This document shows positions 46,294 to 57,183 of a DNA stretch of 57,183 nt, in pieces (positions within the stretch are counted from its first letter, which is position 1; every line of letters begins with the position of its first letter). The notes under the pieces are model-generated. The model worked only from the letters and a program-made list of their open reading frames with translations. It did no database searches and was not told the origin of the DNA. Origin of the DNA: Beroe ovata (Eukaryota; Ctenophora; Nuda; Beroida; Beroidae); NCBI GenBank assembly GCA_946803715.1, contig CAMPET010000022.1, positions 162,775-219,957 of the forward strand, read 5' to 3'. The translations under genes and the position numbers were made by a program.

Positions 46294-47102
46294 CTACCCT
46301 GTTCTCAGGATGATATGAACCCCAGAGTCCGTGTCGACAGGACCGCTCATCTCACCCACTGCTAACCCGTACGTGGCTTCCTCAAACGGTTTCTGCATCT
46401 GACCTCGTCCGAATGGCCCAAGATCACCACCCCGCTTTGCAGAGCTACAGTCGCTATACTCGGACGCGAGGTCACTGAATGAGACACTTCCGCTCTCAAT
46501 CTGTCTTCTGTAACCTAGCAACGAGATTATGTTAGGGAAGACTTGTTTCTAATGAATCTGTAATATAGCATCATTTTCTACCCCTGAAAAGCAAGTGTAG
46601 TGGAAATACCGTCCAATATCTTGAGAGCTTCCTCTTTGGAGCGTGTGATATTCTCCTCCCTCCAACTACTGGGCCGTCTGCTGTCCCTGTGTTTCACTAG
46701 GAGATGACTAGCTCGTACTGTGGAGGGTGCACCGCCGCCTGGGTGCTCCCATACACTCTCCTGTGTCTGTGGGTGTGGCGGTAAGAGTGGGGTGTCCGAT
46801 GAGGGTGGGAGTGGGGAGTGGGAGTTGGATAGTTGGACGGGGGGTTGGAGAGTTGGGAGTGGGGATTGGAGTGGAGCTAGAGTGGGGAGCGGGGAGTGGC
46901 GGATGAAGAGTTGCCAGTTGGGAGTGTGGGTTGGAGTGGGGTGAGGAGCAGGAAGTGGGGCTAGAGTGGAGGTTGACACTCGACCGAAACCCCATGATGA
47001 TTTCACCCCCTCCCCCTCCACACTCACCTCTGTGTTGTAGTAGTACTCTTTCCCATGAGTATTGGAAACCTTCCTCACCCAGCCAGGGGGTAGTCCAGAC
47101 AT
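46294..47102 (-). CDS. PIN1: PIN1 orthologue, WW plus parvulin prolyl isomerase
   Basis: PIN1 isomerises phospho-Ser/Thr-Pro bonds in the nucleus and cytosol. Exons 47102-47028, 46766-46610, 46514-46294 give 150 aa. WW domain (LPPGWVRK...[14 protein letters not shown]) runs across intron 1; the acceptor at 46767 was chosen because it restores normal WW spacing. Parvulin domain: [20 protein letters not shown] with the phosphate-binding basic residues, the active-site Cys in [25 protein letters not shown] and the end [16 protein letters not shown]. The linker is shorter than in human PIN1. Intron 1 is a pyrimidine-rich minisatellite on the coding strand (CACTCCCCACTC-like), so ORFs across it are false. 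Confidence 0.96.
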
Positions 47103-47733
47103 TGTCTGTGGTATGTATTGGTTAGTAGATAACTGATTGTTATCAGCGGCAATTAATTACGGAAGTAATGCTCTCCATCGGTTTGATTTAATCCTCTTCA
47201 GGTACCTAACAAAGTCAGGACACAGTGAAAGAATAATTACTAACAAACAAACGTTCAGACATTAATTGAAATATGGCGAAACAGTATCAAGAGTGTATTA
47301 AGTTATTAAGCATCAATAGAATAAAAAAGTAAATGAAGTTAAACGTGAAAAAAGTCAGCCACTCAGCCACATAAATGAACGAATTTAAAAAGTAAAACTT
47401 AGATAATCACCAATACACTAATACAAAATGAATAGGTAGCGAATTAAAGCAGAATAATTGCAACATAAACAAAGTTAATTTTCGATTATCTATGGCGGAT
47501 TGGTAGCAAAATCGGAGGAGCACTAGGTTTGTTTCTTGAATTCATGAATTTCCGGGCCCAGGAACCGGGTCTTGTCAATCCCAAGGGCACTTTTCTGAGT
47601 TTCTTTCCAATTCAGTACTTGGTCACCGTCTCATTAAATTCAGTCGTCGATTTCAAATCAACAGTTCCTCTCCTGATCACATTTAAATGATGATTTATCA
47701 TCTTCACATCTTCAGCAGAGCAACCAGGACCAG
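47103..47733. other. Spacer upstream of PIN1, downstream of the SRCR gene
   Basis: AT-rich, A-rich on the plus strand (47270-47480). No gene or clear promoter motif seen. Confidence 0.5.
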
Positions 47734-48927
47734 CTAGAAACTACATCTCGTGAGTGAATTCATCACGTGAGGTGGGATTGTTCCACTTTCAGGCGGATAT
47801 GTCTCACTTGCAATTGGAATTGTTCCACACACCCCACTCTCAACAGTCCCACTAGTATCCCCTTCACCCAACATCACCTCATCGTACGTTGGACATGGCA
47901 CTATCACAGTGTCTTCATAATGTGGTGGACTGGCCGGGGTGTCAACTAGCAGAATGTCAGGCATTGCGGTGTCAAGGGCGGTGTCAGGAGTTGTGTCCGG
48001 GCAGAGAGGTACTGTGTCAATACTGTTCACACTCCGTGACACTCCAATTTGCACTCCCACATCACTTGTTCTGGAGGATTTAGTATTGACCCGCGTGGAG
48101 AGGGAGGGGGGTGTGGTTGAATGACTGTTATTAATGACAACCTGTGAATGAGCCTCATGTTCAGTGTGATATGGACGACATTTACGTCCGATGAAGTAAT
48201 ACAGCAACATTGATAACACCATCAGGAGTATCCCTGCTATTAAGCCTGCATTTTGGGGGCTGAGAATAGACGAATTTGAGTTTTCACAATCAATCTTATC
48301 AGCAATTCTCCATCTTGTACTATCATTAGTTACCATAGTTACATCAAGCTGTGACCCAAATTGAGTGGATTGTCCAATTATGAAGCATCTATCATTTCCT
48401 ATCAAAGCAGAACTGCACTTGCTACACATGTAACACCAAATGAGACAGTCTCGCTCACTGACAAATGGTTTCCAGTGTATGATGATGCTGGAAGGACGGG
48501 CAGCACCAATGTGATCCCTGTATCTGGGTACACACTTCTCAAACAGCTCTGGTATGGTGTTGACACAATTCACTATGAGATCTTGCTGGTGAGAACAGTG
48601 TTTGGTGCTGTTGCTGTAGGAGCAACTTGACCACTCATCAGATAGACAGGATATATATGTTACTGTTACTGGGAGATCTACATTAGTTCGTAACCCATGG
48701 ACGTCTGATAACATCCACCAGCGGCTTGCCCCCAAATCATATCCCATGGAATGGCAAATTGCCCCAGCCTCTCTAATACCGAATCTCGGGTGCACACAAA
48801 CAGTTGATCTGTCTTGGTATACAACAACTCCAAATCCATGGCTCCCCTCATCAGAGATAGAGAAAACCTTGTCTGTTGCAGCAGCTGGTGAACTGAACAT
48901 GATAAGTACGAGTAGTAATATGATCAT
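47734..48927 (-). CDS. SRCR-domain type I membrane protein with PPxY tail
   Basis: Single exon, 397 aa. Signal peptide MIILLLVLIMFSSPAAA; SRCR domain ~20-120 (GRVEV-like opening replaced by GFGVVVYQDRSTVCVHPRFG, then EAGAICHSMGYDLGA, CSYSNSTKHCSHQQDLIVNC). A second Cys-rich region follows, ~130-215 (CLIWCYMCSKCSSALIGNDRC), apple/PAN-like in spacing. One membrane helix ~232-252 (AGLIAGILLMVLSMLLYYFIG), stop-transfer GRKCR, then a Ser/Thr/Pro-rich tail of ~140 aa with PPHYED, a PPxY motif of the kind bound by NEDD4-type WW domains, and CPTYDEV. SRCR receptors bind microbial or self ligands in many animals; the ligand here is unknown. Intronless, unlike most SRCR genes. Confidence 0.85.
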   Translation of the reverse strand: MIILLLVLIMFSSPAAATDKVFSISDEGSHGFGVVVYQDRSTVCVHPRFGIREAGAICHSMGYDLGASRWWMLSDVHGLRTNVDLPVTVTYISCLSDEWSSCSYSNSTKHCSHQQDLIVNCVNTIPELFEKCVPRYRDHIGAARPSSIIIHWKPFVSERDCLIWCYMCSKCSSALIGNDRCFIIGQSTQFGSQLDVTMVTNDSTRWRIADKIDCENSNSSILSPQNAGLIAGILLMVLSMLLYYFIGRKCRPYHTEHEAHSQVVINNSHSTTPPSLSTRVNTKSSRTSDVGVQIGVSRSVNSIDTVPLCPDTTPDTALDTAMPDILLVDTPASPPHYEDTVIVPCPTYDEVMLGEGDTSGTVESGVCGTIPIASETYPPESGTIPPHVMNSLTRCSF

Positions 48928-50022
48928 TCTCCAACATGATAGTGGTCATATAGGTTCTTCTGTAGAGGTTGCAGTTTTGTGGTTATCTAAGTGGTGAATC
49001 ACCACTCGTAAGATGATGGTTAGTAACCACCAACCATAAAAACCATTCTGTAACCATTGGTTAATATTGGGGCATCTTCGTGATAATCATGAATAATTGG
49101 TTTCTTGATGTATCTACTGCAGTATACAGTGTATACTATACACCATGACCCATGGGATGCAGTGAAGCGCTGGATATTGTATGATGATTTTTGAACTTTC
49201 AAGGACGATCATAATACGATATTCTTCGGCTGAATATAAGATATTTAGTAAATTACAAGAGTTATTCTAAACATGGATGAAATTATCTAGCTTCATTACT
49301 CTTCATCATATTTTGTTCTTATTTCCCAAGATAACAACTGTTACATAGCATGTCATGCTAACATATTGAAACCAGTCTGCTATATGCGTCATGCAGATCG
49401 TAGAGAGTTGTTAACAAAACAATAATTTTGGGTAAGAATCTTGGGTCAACTGAAAAAGCGTTTTTGTTCATAACCATGCAAAACATCAGCAAACGAAGTC
49501 ATTTTCAAATTCAATTTTGTTCAATAGTCCGTACATGCATCAGTCAATATTGACATAATGATCAAAGATTCATCATAAGATTTTAAACAACCATCCAGAT
49601 TCTGGAATAAAATTATCGTTTACAAATACAATAGACAGTTGATACTAGAGTATGTCTGTCACCAATTGACAGAGTCGATACATGTCACGAATATACCCAC
49701 CACACTCGTATATCTATGAAAAACGCATCCCCTAGAGCATACTAGAGTATATTAGAGTATAGAAGAGTATACTAGAGTATACTAGTTTAGACACGTTAAT
49801 GATGACTCACTACCTATCTCACTTCCCACACTCAGGATCTATCATGTGTCCAGGGGCATTCTATCAAGGGTTTGTAGAAGACTACAGGTAACCCGGAACA
49901 AATGGATTGCCAAAAGGATTGCGATTATCTATTGAAATACCCTGTACAATGTAGTACATTGAATGTACCTATTATGGATAAAATATGTTCATTTCTCCCC
50001 GTTATTCCCCCACCCCAAATTC
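48928..50022. other. Spacer between the SRCR gene and AMFR
   Basis: AT-rich. A 10-bp minisatellite (ACTAGAGTAT and variants, five units) lies at 49741-49785. No gene seen. Confidence 0.5.
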
Positions 50023-51792
50023 TCACGGAACTCGTGGGAATTCCACCTGTCTCCTCTCTGCTGCCTCGAGAAGTCTCCGTCTCCGGAGCGATACATCATC
50101 ATGATCATGCCTCACCGTATCATGACTTATCGTTGTGACGTCACTCTCAAACATCGCATCATCAAGATCAGCTGCTTGGACTTCCTGGTTGCTATGCGGG
50201 TTGCTAGGTGCGTTGTTAGGAGGGTCTGATTCGTCCTCTGAAGCGCGGTGTAGGAGATTCTCGATGGTGAGGAGAGGGTTTACCGTTCTACGGAGATCCT
50301 GCTCGATAACACCACGGGAGATGTGTGGTAACACCTCCTGAACTTGGTCAATCTGACAGAGGGGGATCAGTCACTTACAATTTGCTATAATTATTACAAT
50401 TTGCTTCCCTTTTTTACTGAATTGAAAACTATGCTTTCAAACCAACTAATACTATCAACCACAGAAAAAGATCAGATGCACTCAACCCACCATACGAGTA
50501 TCAAAGTCTAGGTGTTGTGGCGATCTTATAACGTGGACACTAAAGTTGGGGAGCCAGCTAGCCCAGCGCGAGCCCCTAAACTGCCAAGCCATGTTCCTCC
50601 GAGCTGCTTGTGCATCCTCTTCCTGCTGAGCGCGCTAAAACATGTGCCGTGTTACTGTGTTAGCTGGCATGTTACTTACTTAGCAACCATATGCACGTTG
50701 CTATGCAACAACACGTCATAGTAACGCCGGACAATGTACAATTCCCTCACTCTCAGTCCCTTATTAGCTTATTAGGTAGGTACCTGATTAGGATGCGACA
50801 GCGCGTGTCTGCATGTTGGACAGCTCGTGTCATGCTCCAGCCAGCTTCTCAGGCAGGAAATATGGAACAGATGACCACATGGCAGTTTCCTGGCAGTGTC
50901 CATGCCTTCCCAGCATATGGCACAGTGGTCGTTATTAGCTAGGAGCTCCTCTGTGGTCGCCATCCGGAACTGCACATCCAAACTATCCATGATGGCACGG
51001 AAATTCTTGTGTCGAATCTGGCGTGAAATTTGGAATCGATCCAAATTACTAGAAAATCTTAATCACCATCAGTAAATTCAATTGAATTCCAACTCTCTCT
51101 TACCCATCGTTTCCGAATCTCGTTGTAGATGTGTTTGATGTGCATGCAGAGGACGAAACTACCCATGGATAGCAACACTCCACTGTACAGCAACATGTGA
51201 ACGTTGTGTACCATCTCCACGAGCAACATGGCAACGTCAAATGTGATCTCGGTGTAGTATCGGGTGACATCCTTGTTCTCCCATCTACTCGCGTACCTGG
51301 GACGAATGAACAACTTAATTTCATGTTGACAGTCACAGACACCGTTTCAAACTTCACTTGACACTCAAACTTCTACTCACATTTCATAGATGATGAGACC
51401 GAAGTTTGCCAGACTGTGCATTGTTTTGAGGTAGAAGAAAATGACATCAGCCAGAAGGAAACAAGTTATGTGTCTATCATTGCCTCGAGTATAAATCACC
51501 CCTGAAACAATTTGCTGCTAGTATCAGCAGGTAGGTACGATCTACATTATGGCTGTAACCATGTTATTAAGTAATTTGTTGCCTGATGGTCATGGCTTAA
51601 GACCACCAAGCAGGGAACGGTTAACAAGGAGTACCTAATCAGGCGATTTGTGAGGAATATCAAAATTTAAAACTTTCCCAAGTCGAGATGTCCTGGATGC
51701 TGCCTACCTACTTACCTACGAAGAGAAAGATGGTTGCAAGATGGAGGACTGAGGAGAGTATTATTCCGGGAAGATGGTGCTGAATCCGTGTA
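50023..51792 (-). CDS. AMFR: AMFR/gp78 ER ubiquitin ligase, N-terminal exons not found
   Basis: gp78 is a polytopic ER membrane E3 ligase for ER-associated degradation. Exons 51792-51716, 51501-51381, 51296-51104, 51017-50784, 50625-50491, 50352-50023, phases consistent. Seen in order: membrane segments (IILSSVLHLATIFLFVGG; DVAMLLVEMVHNVHMLLYSG with LSMGSFVLCMHI), RING-H2 (CAICWEGM, CGHLFHISCLRSWLEHDTSC), the SRWASWLPNFSVHV stretch (human SRIASWLPSFSVEV), a CUE domain (IDQVQEVLPHISRGVIEQDL) and a C-terminal p97-binding VIM (LRRRRLLEAAERRQ). About 200 N-terminal residues with the first membrane segments are missing and could lie beyond the satellite block or the window edge. The human acidic stretch between the CUE and VIM is shorter here. 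Confidence 0.93.
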
Positions 51793-51997
51793 CTAGGGGA
51801 ACAAACTGTCAGAGTTACCGGGGAAATGATTTCAGGTAAATGCTTGATAGTGCATTAGTGCATGATACATAAACAAAATATCCCCCGACCTACACTCCTA
51901 TACCCCTTTAGTTAGCAGTTGGAATCAAGATGTATTATTATTGATCGTCGCGATATTCGCAATGATAGACGTCAAGATTTTGCCGCATCAAAGTTAC

Positions 51998-53590
51998 GCC
52001 TCAGGCGAGCGAGATAGGGCCGAAATTCGATCGGTAATCGATTCAGCGTCCAAAAATACATGAAATTCGCTTGAATATGGGATAAACAAATTTCTTCGAA
52101 TTTCTGATCTGAGTATCGATAAAAATGAAGTGAGTGACTCCACACTTTTTTGCTTCATTTTCGAAGGTCTCTAATAAATGATGTCTTTACCGGCACTAAC
52201 GACACTAATTTTCCACCAAATCATCTCTCCTACTCTCACACTACAAATATCAATCTTCGTTACGATCATGTATAGTTCATACTCGCCGTGAAACCACGCC
52301 CAAATGACGATTTTTCTCCCCTGGGAAGCAAACAGTACAAAAACACGAAAATCAATGGCACACACAAATAGGCCAAAATCAGTTCTGCACGTGACATACT
52401 GAAAAATAGTGTTTCTTTTGACGAAGAATTCGAATCTGAAAGAATTAGAAAACTAGGTAGCTGATTGGGAAATTGGGGAAAATTCTTATTTCTTCTCAGA
52501 CATGAAGTTATGAGTCACATGATATACAGCTCCTCAGGAAAGCAAGATAGGGCCGAAATTCGATCGGGAATCGATTCAGCGTCCAAAAATACATGGGAAT
52601 TCATGGTCTTTGCTTGCATGTGCGAAAAAAAATTCTTCCAATTTCTGATCGGAGTAGGTATCGATAAAAATGAAGTGAGTGACTCCACACTTTTTTACTT
52701 CATTTTCGAAGGTCTCTAATTAAGTCTTTACCGGCACTTACGACACTTATTTTCCACCAAATCATCTCTCCTACTCTCACACTACAAATATCAATCCTCG
52801 TTACGATCATGTATAGTCCATACTCGCCGTGAAACCACGCCCAAATGACGATTTCTCTCCCCTGGGAAGCAAACAGTACAAAAACGCGAAAATCAATGGG
52901 ACACACAAATAGGCCAAAATCAGTTCTGCACGTGACATACTGAAAAATAGTGTTTCTGGCCTATTTTTTGACGTAGAATTCGAATCTGAAAGAATTAGAG
53001 AGCTAGCTGATTGGGAAATTGGGGAAAATTCTTATTTCTTCTCAGACATGAAGTTATGAGTCACATGATATACAGCTCCTCAGGGAAGCAAGATAGGGCC
53101 GAAATTCGATCGGGAATCGATTCAGCGTCCAAAAATACATGGGAATTCATGGTCTTTGCTTGCATGTGCGACAAAAAAATTTCTTCGAATTTCTGATCGG
53201 AGTATCGATAAAAAATGAAGTGAGTGACTCCACACTTTTTTACTTCATTTTCGAAGGTCTCTAATGAAGTCTTTACCGGCACTTACGACACTAATTTTCC
53301 ACCAAATCATCTCTCCTACTCTCACACTACAAATATCAATCCTCGTTACGATCATGTATAGTTCATACTCGCCGTGAAACCACGCCCAAATGACGATTTC
53401 TCTCCCTTGGGAAGCAAACAGTACAAAAACGCGAAAATCAATGGGACACACAAATAGGCCAAAATCAGTTCTGCACGTGACATACTGAAAAATAGTGTTT
53501 CTGGCCTATTTTTTGACGTAGAATTCGAATCTGAAAGAATTAGAGAGCTAGCTGATTGGGAAATTGGGGAAAATTCTTATTTCTTCTGAG
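51998..53590. repeat. Three tandem copies of a ~545-bp satellite
   Basis: Units start near 51998, 52540 and 53086, spaced ~541-545 bp and very alike. Each has GATAGGGCCGAAATTCGATCG, a middle with ACTTCATTTTCGAAGG, AATGACGATTTCTCTCCC and an end GGGAAATTGGGGAAAATTC. Each keeps the same minus-strand frame of about 65 codons (start MC[AP]IDFRVFVLFASQG). Copy 1 is the most diverged. No known repeat family is recognised. Confidence 0.88.
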
Positions 53591-54818
53591 GCATGATTAG
53601 AGAGGAATATAGGGAGGAATAGCAGTTGTTTACAAGTGAAATGGTAGAATGTAGACACGGTCAAAATGACAGAGTTTGGTTGACAGAAGGGCTGTCACCA
53701 GGAATAATTATAATAACACAACCCTAATAACACAAGAGGTCAATGTGTGGTAATTAGTGGAAAACACGGCTGCTAATTAGGGTAATTATTGCCTGGTCAT
53801 TCCTGTGGTGACATGTCCCAGTGAACTGTCACATATTTCTGTCATGGACAGGAATGTGGATAACACACCACCGCTCAAGCCCCGCCCTTCCGTGATAACA
53901 AACACAGGGAGGTTCTATAATGAATATGGGATTTCTGATATCAAACGATGGAGGGGGTGGCAAGGTTTATTAATGTGGACACTGGACACGGTTGTGATAA
54001 AAGTTTCAAATAATTGTCTGATCAAATTATCAGATAAGATATGGTAATTCCTGCAGTAATCAGTATAATTTTATGAGCTGTGAGATTAGGGCGAACGTGG
54101 GGGTAACAGGGCACGAGATATTTGCAAAATTGTAACAAAAATATAAATGTAACCTAGACTTTTGGCGATGTTTCAATTTGTCGATGAACAATTCCACAGA
54201 TTATCGCCGAATTCGCAATAAATATGGGAAATTGAATTAGCAAAAGTCTATCGTGCCTGGCATTATGTCGGAACCGCGAGGCAACGTCCATCATGTGGCA
54301 TAAAATTCCCCGACCAATAAAATGTTGGAAAAACTCCAAATTCTTACCCTTATCATACATAACATTGTCTCATAATTATACGGGCGTAATTGAATACGAA
54401 TGCCGAACATTTAACTCACACGGCTACCAAACGAACGCGCACCGCCCATCCGAGAAATCCCAACTTCACGAGTCTGTATTTGACGCGCTGGAATGCAGAA
54501 ATTCCACTTTCCTCAATATATCGCGACGAGCATTGAGGAATAGGACGGCTTCTTTCATTTGGAAGACCGATATTTTTCGACTGCATCTTCATTAGAGCTG
54601 AAACTTGATTGGAATATGAAGGATTGTTCGGTTCTAACCAGAGGTCCTAGTCAAAGATATAATATGGGCAAAACTGTCCAGAACTAATAGCATACCGCCA
54701 GAGTATATGGATTACAGCTGCAGTGGACAATCATAATGGAAGCCGGAGTAAATGAGAGAGCACTGTCGCGACACATGAACTGACAATGAACACTCCGTGA
54801 ATTACTCTCTTTGAGCAG

Positions 54819-55030
54819 CACTCTTCCGACCTCGTGATACTGCATTACAATGTGCGGTGCAGCAATTCAGATACCCTATTTTACCTCACGACGCCTGTTG
54901 TATTGACAAGTGTTACGGAGAAGCGAAACTTGAAGATGGTTGTTGATGAACAATTCCACAACAACTACCAGCACAATCTTAATGAATGGCTAGGCCATTA
55001 CTCAGAACTTCAGGAGTGCGTAAGAAAGAG
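54819..55030 (+). CDS. Possible internal exon of an unknown gene
   Basis: Open frame between an acceptor-like TACTCTCTTTGAGCAG and a donor-like GAG|GTAACC, reading HSSDLVILHYNVRCSNSD... and ending in HYSELQECVRKR. No family is recognised and no partner exons were found, so it may be chance. Confidence 0.22.
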
Positions 55031-55969
55031 GTAACCCTCTAGAATTTCAGACTCCCTGGCAAGTATAGCGAACAGCAGGCAATTCACTGCAAGAGCTGGC
55101 TCAACTACTCAACTCGCAAAACTATAGGTATAGAAGAAGATGAGAGAGACCCTCAAACGTGAGGTCAAAGACGTAGACAAATTCCCGTGAATTCCCACCC
55201 TGCAGATTTTAAAAAGGAGGGGGAGGGAAGTTTTAAACTTGGAACAAGGCTCGGTATTAAAACATTTGCAGGGCACACATATGGCAAGTCTTGTATAGTG
55301 CTGCAACCTGCATGCTTAGCAAGAGCGAGCGATGAAACCCGCAATAACCGGGGAAATTCGGGCCTCGGGTGTTCTAGAATGTTCTTATCAGTTAGGAAGT
55401 GGACACACAGAAATCAGGCACACTGACTGTCACCCCTGTCAATATATATAGTGTTGTTTAGAGTATAATAATATTCAAACAGAGCCGGCGTGTTAAAAGA
55501 GTGGGAGTCAGCCGTCAGCAAGATAATTGATATTCAGCACACCTTTTTTAAACCTGGCTAAACTCTGGATAACTTAACAATCTTGTTAAAAATTTTACAG
55601 ATCACAGTGTTATTACCAACACACAAAGTAGTTGATGGTACTGAGTTGTTGACAACAAACGGAGTTGTTAATAACACACAAATCATCTGTGTCCACTAGG
55701 TAGTCAAAAAAGATTAACGGTGTCTATAGACTCGTTGGAGAATTGATAATGCAAGGAAAGTGTAACGCACTAGTAACAAATCACTGTAACTGTCACAACG
55801 TCACACACTTACAATACACGTCCTTTCACTTACACTGTGAGCTCTATGAACAGTAACAACTATAACTGCAACCCGTAACTAACCGTTACCCGTAACAAAC
55901 TTAACTCGTAACAACTTACTGTAACCCGTAACATTGTAACAACAACAGTGACAACCGACAGTAGTAGCA

Positions 55970-56103
55970 GTAACAAGTAGTGGCTGTAACAAGTAGTGGC
56001 CGTAGCAAGCAGTGGCTGTAACAAGTAGTGGCTGTAACAAGTAGTGGCTGTAACAAGTAGTGGCTGTAACAATGAAGTAGTGGCTGTAACAAGTAGTGGC
56101 TAC
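55970..56103. repeat. 16-bp minisatellite
   Basis: About eight copies of GGCTGTAACAAGTAGT with few changes. Confidence 0.9.
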
Positions 56104-56222
56104 AACTACTAATACAACTACAGAGCTAGTTACAGGTTGTGGCTGTGTGTGTGACCTGATGACAGGGTAGTTTTGTACATGCCATCTCCTGTGACATGTA
56201 GATTGTACAAGAAGTATGACGT

Positions 56223-56459
56223 CTATACGGTATCTAGACTGATGAGGAAGTTTTGAGGGGCGTTATCGCTGCAGTTCCTGTCAACCATATATTGTGCTGA
56301 TATTTTTGAGGCTTGTATTTCGCAATGCACACGACTGTAGAAGCTTATCATCGAAATAATGGCAGCTAATTGAGGAACAGATACAAAATGTTGGGTTAAG
56401 ATAACGATCATTACCAACACCGAAAGTATCAGCAACAAAGCAACCTTGAAGCAGTACAT
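56223..56459 (-). CDS. Hypothetical 78-aa membrane or secreted peptide
   Basis: ATG at 56459 followed by a strongly hydrophobic N-terminus (MYCFKVALLLILSVLVMIVI), which fits a signal anchor or signal peptide, and a short polar tail ending SLDTV. It could be the first exon of a longer type II membrane protein or a chance ORF. No family recognised and no TATA box upstream. Confidence 0.28.
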   Translation of the reverse strand: MYCFKVALLLILSVLVMIVILTQHFVSVPQLAAIISMISFYSRVHCEIQASKISAQYMVDRNCSDNAPQNFLISLDTV

Positions 56460-57183
56460 AGTAAAACTAACACCAGTATTAATTTCTATGGTTCTACTCA
56501 GCTACTAGTGATCTTACATTAGTGATGTTAGAGTTTTCTTAAATCATAGAAATATTTTCAATGGCTTCTGAAAGGAGATGAGGTTTCGACACATGTGCAA
56601 GGATTCAAATCCCTTACATCTCATTGATAATCATGACGTCATGAAGGGAACTGTGACGTCATTATTCGAGGTGGGTATTACACCACACAGAGAGAAAGAT
56701 ACAAACCTTCGACTAAAATAATAAGCCAGATATACGATAGCTGGATAAGATTCAGGACTGAAATTAACTCTGAAACCACTGCCACAATGTAATTCTACTC
56801 TGACAAACGCCATGACTAGGGCATTACACAGAACGTTTAGATCACTACAGGAGCTATAACATTACTATAGAGAGTCCTATACTCCCCTCTCTCATCATCA
56901 ACAAAGGGGGGCGGGGGAATGATGAGTGATATCGCAGAATGAACTGTCTGCCCGGTGCTCACTGATAAGAACGAGAAAATGCCAGGTCGCAAAGTGAAGT
57001 GGTGCCGCAAGTTATGAGGCACTGAGCTACTATAGTGGCTGAATGACAGCAATAGCGCCAGAGTTTGGCTAGTGTCAGCTGAAAGGCGGGAGAAATGGCA
57101 AGTTTTAACAAGGTGAAATATATCAACGAGTCAGGATATTCTATCATACAACCATGCGTCAACACCACACACACACCCACACG

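Larger units (their letters stand above)
53591..57183. other. Gene-poor right end
   Basis: Mostly non-coding. Candidate exon at 54819-55030, ATG-started ORFs at 54293-54595 (+) and 56223-56459 (-), a 16-bp minisatellite at 55970-56103 and a CACACCC run at the window end. Missing AMFR 5' exons were looked for here and not recognised. Confidence 0.5.

Noticed and set aside
46708-46995. Pro/Ser-rich ORF in PIN1
   Set aside because: Lies in PIN1 intron 1 and comes from simple pyrimidine repeats; WW spacing is only right when it is spliced out.

Overview
This is a piece of nuclear genome from an animal. Genes have many GT-AG introns, mostly 80-600 bp. Almost all recognisable genes have animal orthologues: RECK, MEIOB, mitoguardin, MEMO1, PIN1, AMFR/gp78, a SEL1L3-like protein, SRCR, CAP and thrombospondin type-1 (TSP1) proteins, and a beta/gamma-crystallin. 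Compact introns, moderate GC, TTAGGG-type repeats and a divergent gene set suggest an invertebrate, possibly a non-bilaterian such as a sponge, but the sequence does not settle this. Exon limits below were read by eye from splice signals, reading phase and remembered family conservation; no search was run.

Layout. 1-5.5 kb: 3' part of a RECK orthologue (+). One of its introns holds an antisense, intronless, TATA-driven gene for a secreted precursor with nine Ile-Phe-Tyr repeats, mostly followed by basic residues. 7.7-8.4 kb: secreted beta/gamma-crystallin (-). 11.0-19.0 kb: large TSP1-repeat protein (-), with an intronless GT31-like glycosyltransferase inside its longest intron. 19.9-27.1 kb: MEIOB (-), whose 5.6-kb intron holds an intronless Myb/SANT (trihelix) gene. 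27-31 kb: gene-poor, rich in repeats, with a hAT-type MITE that keeps its 8-bp target duplication. 31.4-36.2 kb: a three-domain CAP protein built by 818-bp tandem duplication, then an intronless one-domain CAP gene (+). 37.2-43.7 kb: mitoguardin (-), with a SEL1L3-like gene (+) wholly inside one intron. 44.4-51.8 kb: MEMO1, PIN1, an SRCR membrane protein and AMFR, all (-). 52-57 kb: a 3-copy ~545-bp satellite and gene-poor sequence.

The genes do not form one pathway; most are housekeeping or cell-surface genes. Two themes stand out. Four genes lie inside introns of other genes (IFY precursor, GT31, trihelix, SEL1L3-like), three of them intronless. Palindromic and GC-rich hairpin elements are frequent. 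The strongest candidate for something undescribed is the nested IFY-repeat precursor, which looks like a prepropeptide (neuropeptide-like or RiPP-like).
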